Below, in pieces: positions 12,129 through 12,261 of a DNA stretch of 12,261 nt; the first letter of the stretch is position 1, and each line of letters begins with the position of its first letter. The notes under the pieces were generated by a model. The model was not told the DNA's origin. It worked only from the letters and a program-made list of their open reading frames with translations, and did not search any database. This stretch comes from Thermoleophilia bacterium. GTDB lineage: Bacteria; Actinomycetota; Thermoleophilia; Gaiellales; SKUG01. The stretch covers positions 1 through 12,261 of the forward strand of contig JAOPYS010000101.1 in assembly GCA_025964465.1 (NCBI GenBank), written 5' to 3'. The position numbers and the translations under genes are program-made.

Positions 12129-12261
12129 TCAGCCGTACGTGCGCTCGGGTGCGGAGGGCGCGCCGAACAGCGCGTTCATCTCCTGCGCGAGCTGGTCGGG
12201 GTTCTGCTGCGCGAAGTTCTCGAGCAGGCGCTGGTCGTGCTGGAAGCTCTCCTCGAGGCGC
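12129..12261 (-). CDS. fliF: Probable FliF (MS-ring protein), extreme C-terminus; gene continues past the window
   Basis: Only the last 43 codons before TGA 12129-12131 are visible. The segment ENFAQQNPDQLAQEMNALFG resembles the C-terminal helix of FliF that binds FliG, usually of the form LAxxxPExLAxxLRxWL; here the LRxWL end is replaced by MNALF. A short Pro-containing tail (APSAPERTYG) follows. The position directly upstream of a fliG-like gene and fliH fits the usual fliF-fliG-fliH order. Because so little is present the identity depends partly on context; a true FliG end was considered but lacks the family's C-terminal motifs. Confidence 0.55.
   Translation of the reverse strand, partial: RLEESFQHDQRLLENFAQQNPDQLAQEMNALFGAPSAPERTYG

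Noticed and set aside
1..12261. CRISPR array, transposase, integrase or phage genes
   Set aside because: No regularly spaced repeats and no recombinase or transposase motifs (DDE, Tyr or Ser recombinase) were seen in the supported genes.

Overview
The window is very GC-rich, has actinobacterial-style features (a possible leaderless promoter, an ECF sigma factor gene coupled to an Ogt-type DNA methyltransferase, a secreted PepSY protein) and is dominated by a minus-strand flagellar cluster. The best guess is a motile, high-GC actinomycete, possibly of the Thermoleophilia (Patulibacter/Solirubrobacterales-like). That placement is an inference from gene content and style; no rRNA is present to confirm it.

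Layout, left to right. 1-397 (+): 3' end of a CapA-type metallophosphatase gene. 432-1190 (-): cytoplasmic alpha/beta-hydrolase (lipase-like). 1330-2172 (+): putative HELGH zinc metallopeptidase whose -10 element lies inside a palindrome abutting its ATG. 2197-4017 (-): secreted delta-60-repeat protein, probably a seven-bladed beta-propeller. 4072-4854 (-) fliK and 4851-5366 (-) fliJ overlap by 4 nt and have their own sigma70-like promoter at 5432-5459. 5516-6787 (-): membrane-anchored or secreted GH76 alpha-1,6-mannanase-like protein. 6921-8369 (-): fliI. 8370-8879: no protein gene, but a dense RNA/regulatory region with two large GC-rich hairpins, a 90-nt tRNA gene with non-canonical architecture on the minus strand (8658-8747), and tandem 21-bp-period repeats plus an inverted repeat. 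8880-9356 (+) ECF-like sigma factor and 9353-9931 (+) Ogt/MGMT are translationally coupled. 10026-10448 (+): secreted PepSY-like protein, followed by a bidirectional terminator. 10530-11258 (-) fliH, 11311-12063 (-) a divergent FliG-like protein, and 12129-12261 (-) the C-terminal end of a gene that is probably fliF.

Functionally, the minus strand reads fliF'-fliG-like-fliH // fliI-(GH76)-fliJ-fliK-(delta-60), the classical order for the MS-ring/switch, the export ATPase complex and the hook-length ruler. It is interrupted by a roughly 2-kb island of opposite-strand stress/repair genes and the tRNA between fliH and fliI, and by a mannanase gene between fliI and fliJ.

The most notable item is the tRNA at 8658-8747. 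It has an 8-bp acceptor stem, a 4-bp T stem, a 4-nt D loop, a 23-nt variable arm and discriminator G, which is the 8/4 architecture of the so-called allo-tRNAs (SerRS/Sec-like bodies). It also has an unusual 8-nt anticodon loop with a GUC triplet in a canonical U33/A37 setting. A second point of interest is the FliG-like protein, which has a recognisable middle-domain-like segment but no torque-generating C-terminal domain.
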